DNA from: a virus
IMG/VR virus record: IMGVR_UViG_3300044529_000016
Span: 1-42,730 of that record
DNA: 42,730 nucleotides
Strand: one strand, 5' to 3'
Notes under the pieces: generated by a model
The model's input: the letters and a program-made list of their open reading frames with translations, nothing else
What the model was told of the DNA's origin: nothing
The model's database searches: none
Shown here: positions 42,426 to 42,730 of the stretch, in pieces
Numbering within the stretch: position 1 is the first letter of the stretch
How the letters are laid out: every line of letters begins with the position of its first letter
Program-made: the position numbers and the translations under genes

Positions 42426-42730
42426 GACTCAACCTCGGAAGTTCAGACGCCCACTTGAAAAGCTTCGTCAATGTCGATATCGCACAACCATGCGACCAAG
42501 TGGCGGACCTGTCCCTCCCGTGGCCGTGGGAAGATTCCAGCGTGGAGGAAATTGTAGCGCGGGACATCTTCGAGCATATCGGAGACTGCCAGCACGTCGG
42601 GCTTCAGATTTGCTCCATTTGCTACGGACAGTTAGGCGGCGAATGGAGCCCGGCGAAGCACGGGCGGCGTGGTGGTGTGTCAGGCTGTGAATTGTGCGGC
42701 TCTATGCCGTGCGTATGCCTCGGTCGCCAT
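42422..42730 (+). CDS. SAM-dependent methyltransferase, N-terminal part (continues at base 2)
   Basis: MRLNLGSSDAHLKSFVNVDI is the SAM-binding start of short phage methyltransferases, followed by VADLSLPWPW and ARDIFEHIGD. The ATG at 42422 is preferred because it starts the conserved motif and overlaps the small frame before it; ATG 42383 would add 13 residues. The frame runs off the right end inside the cysteine-rich insert and resumes at base 2. The joined protein has about 207 residues. Confidence 0.85.
   Translation, partial: MRLNLGSSDAHLKSFVNVDIAQPCDQVADLSLPWPWEDSSVEEIVARDIFEHIGDCQHVGLQICSICYGQLGGEWSPAKHGRRGGVSGCELCGSMPCVCLGRH
42604..42730. repeat. Terminal direct repeat, right copy
   Basis: Identical to bases 1-127. 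The unit length without the second copy is 42,603 bp. Confidence 0.95.

Noticed and set aside
1-42730. Integrase, attachment site or lysogeny switch
   Set aside because: No recombinase with the tyrosine or serine signature and no CI/Cro-type pair was found on either strand; temperate lifestyle is not supported, though the small DNA-binding proteins leave some doubt.

Overview
The window is the complete genome of a tailed, siphovirus-like double-stranded DNA phage. It was read as one contig from a circular or circularly permuted molecule. Bases 1-127 are repeated exactly at 42604-42730, so the unique unit is 42,603 bp, and a methyltransferase gene runs intact across the join. No integrase, excisionase, partition gene or clear lysogeny repressor is visible, and no DNA polymerase or helicase, so the phage probably depends on the host replisome. 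The host is not identifiable. A lipobox protein, a twin-arginine-like N-terminus and sigma70-type promoters fit a Gram-negative or diderm bacterium, but this is inference.

Layout on the circle. (1) 28.6-37.8 kb: an early block of about 20 small, tightly overlapping genes: an SSB-like protein with an acidic tail, a Gp157-family protein, a DUF1064-like nuclease, an ASCH-like protein, an Sm-like protein, an HNH nuclease, a winged-helix replication-organiser-like protein and many small zinc-ribbon proteins. Several genes here have long, foldable 5' leaders. (2) 37.8-39.5 kb: small and large terminase. (3) 39.5-42.6 kb and 1-4.5 kb: an accessory island between terL and the portal gene, where the portal normally follows directly. 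It holds three GT2 glycosyltransferases, two SAM methyltransferases, a HAD-like phosphatase, a zinc-ribbon gene under a promoter with two operator-like palindromes, and small unknowns. (4) 4.5-18.1 kb: the head and connector module: portal, MuF-like protein, a muralytic-like protein, protease-scaffold, DUF2190-like decoration protein, major capsid protein, connectors and tail tube. Four minus-strand genes interrupt it, including a displaced HK97-gp10-like gene. (5) 18.1-28.5 kb: the tail module: a tail assembly chaperone with a -1 frameshift, tape measure, a tail-tip protein with DUF2341-like and LamG-like domains and a fibre-like protein, followed by a ribbon-helix-helix-like gene, a lipoprotein and a holin candidate, closed by a strong terminator.

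Expression follows two styles. Most genes are packed in operons with ATGA, GTGA, TTGA or TAATG overlaps and good Shine-Dalgarno (SD) sites. About a dozen other genes, on both strands, have no SD. Instead they carry a -10 hexamer (TATAAT, TACTAT, TAAACT, TATGAT and similar) that ends 6-8 nt before the start codon, which predicts leaderless mRNAs. The early operons show the opposite: long structured leaders, including a leader at 35360-35451 whose hairpin loop can pair as a pseudoknot with the SD of the HNH gene.

The observations most worth a second look are the leaderless promoter set, the pseudoknot leader, the promoter with duplicated TCCGC-GTT-GCGGA palindromes, the three copies of a glycosyltransferase 5' end, a run of 29 consecutive NNT codons, the 32-copy GGTCNN hexamer repeat, and the cysteine-rich insertion inside a methyltransferase fold.
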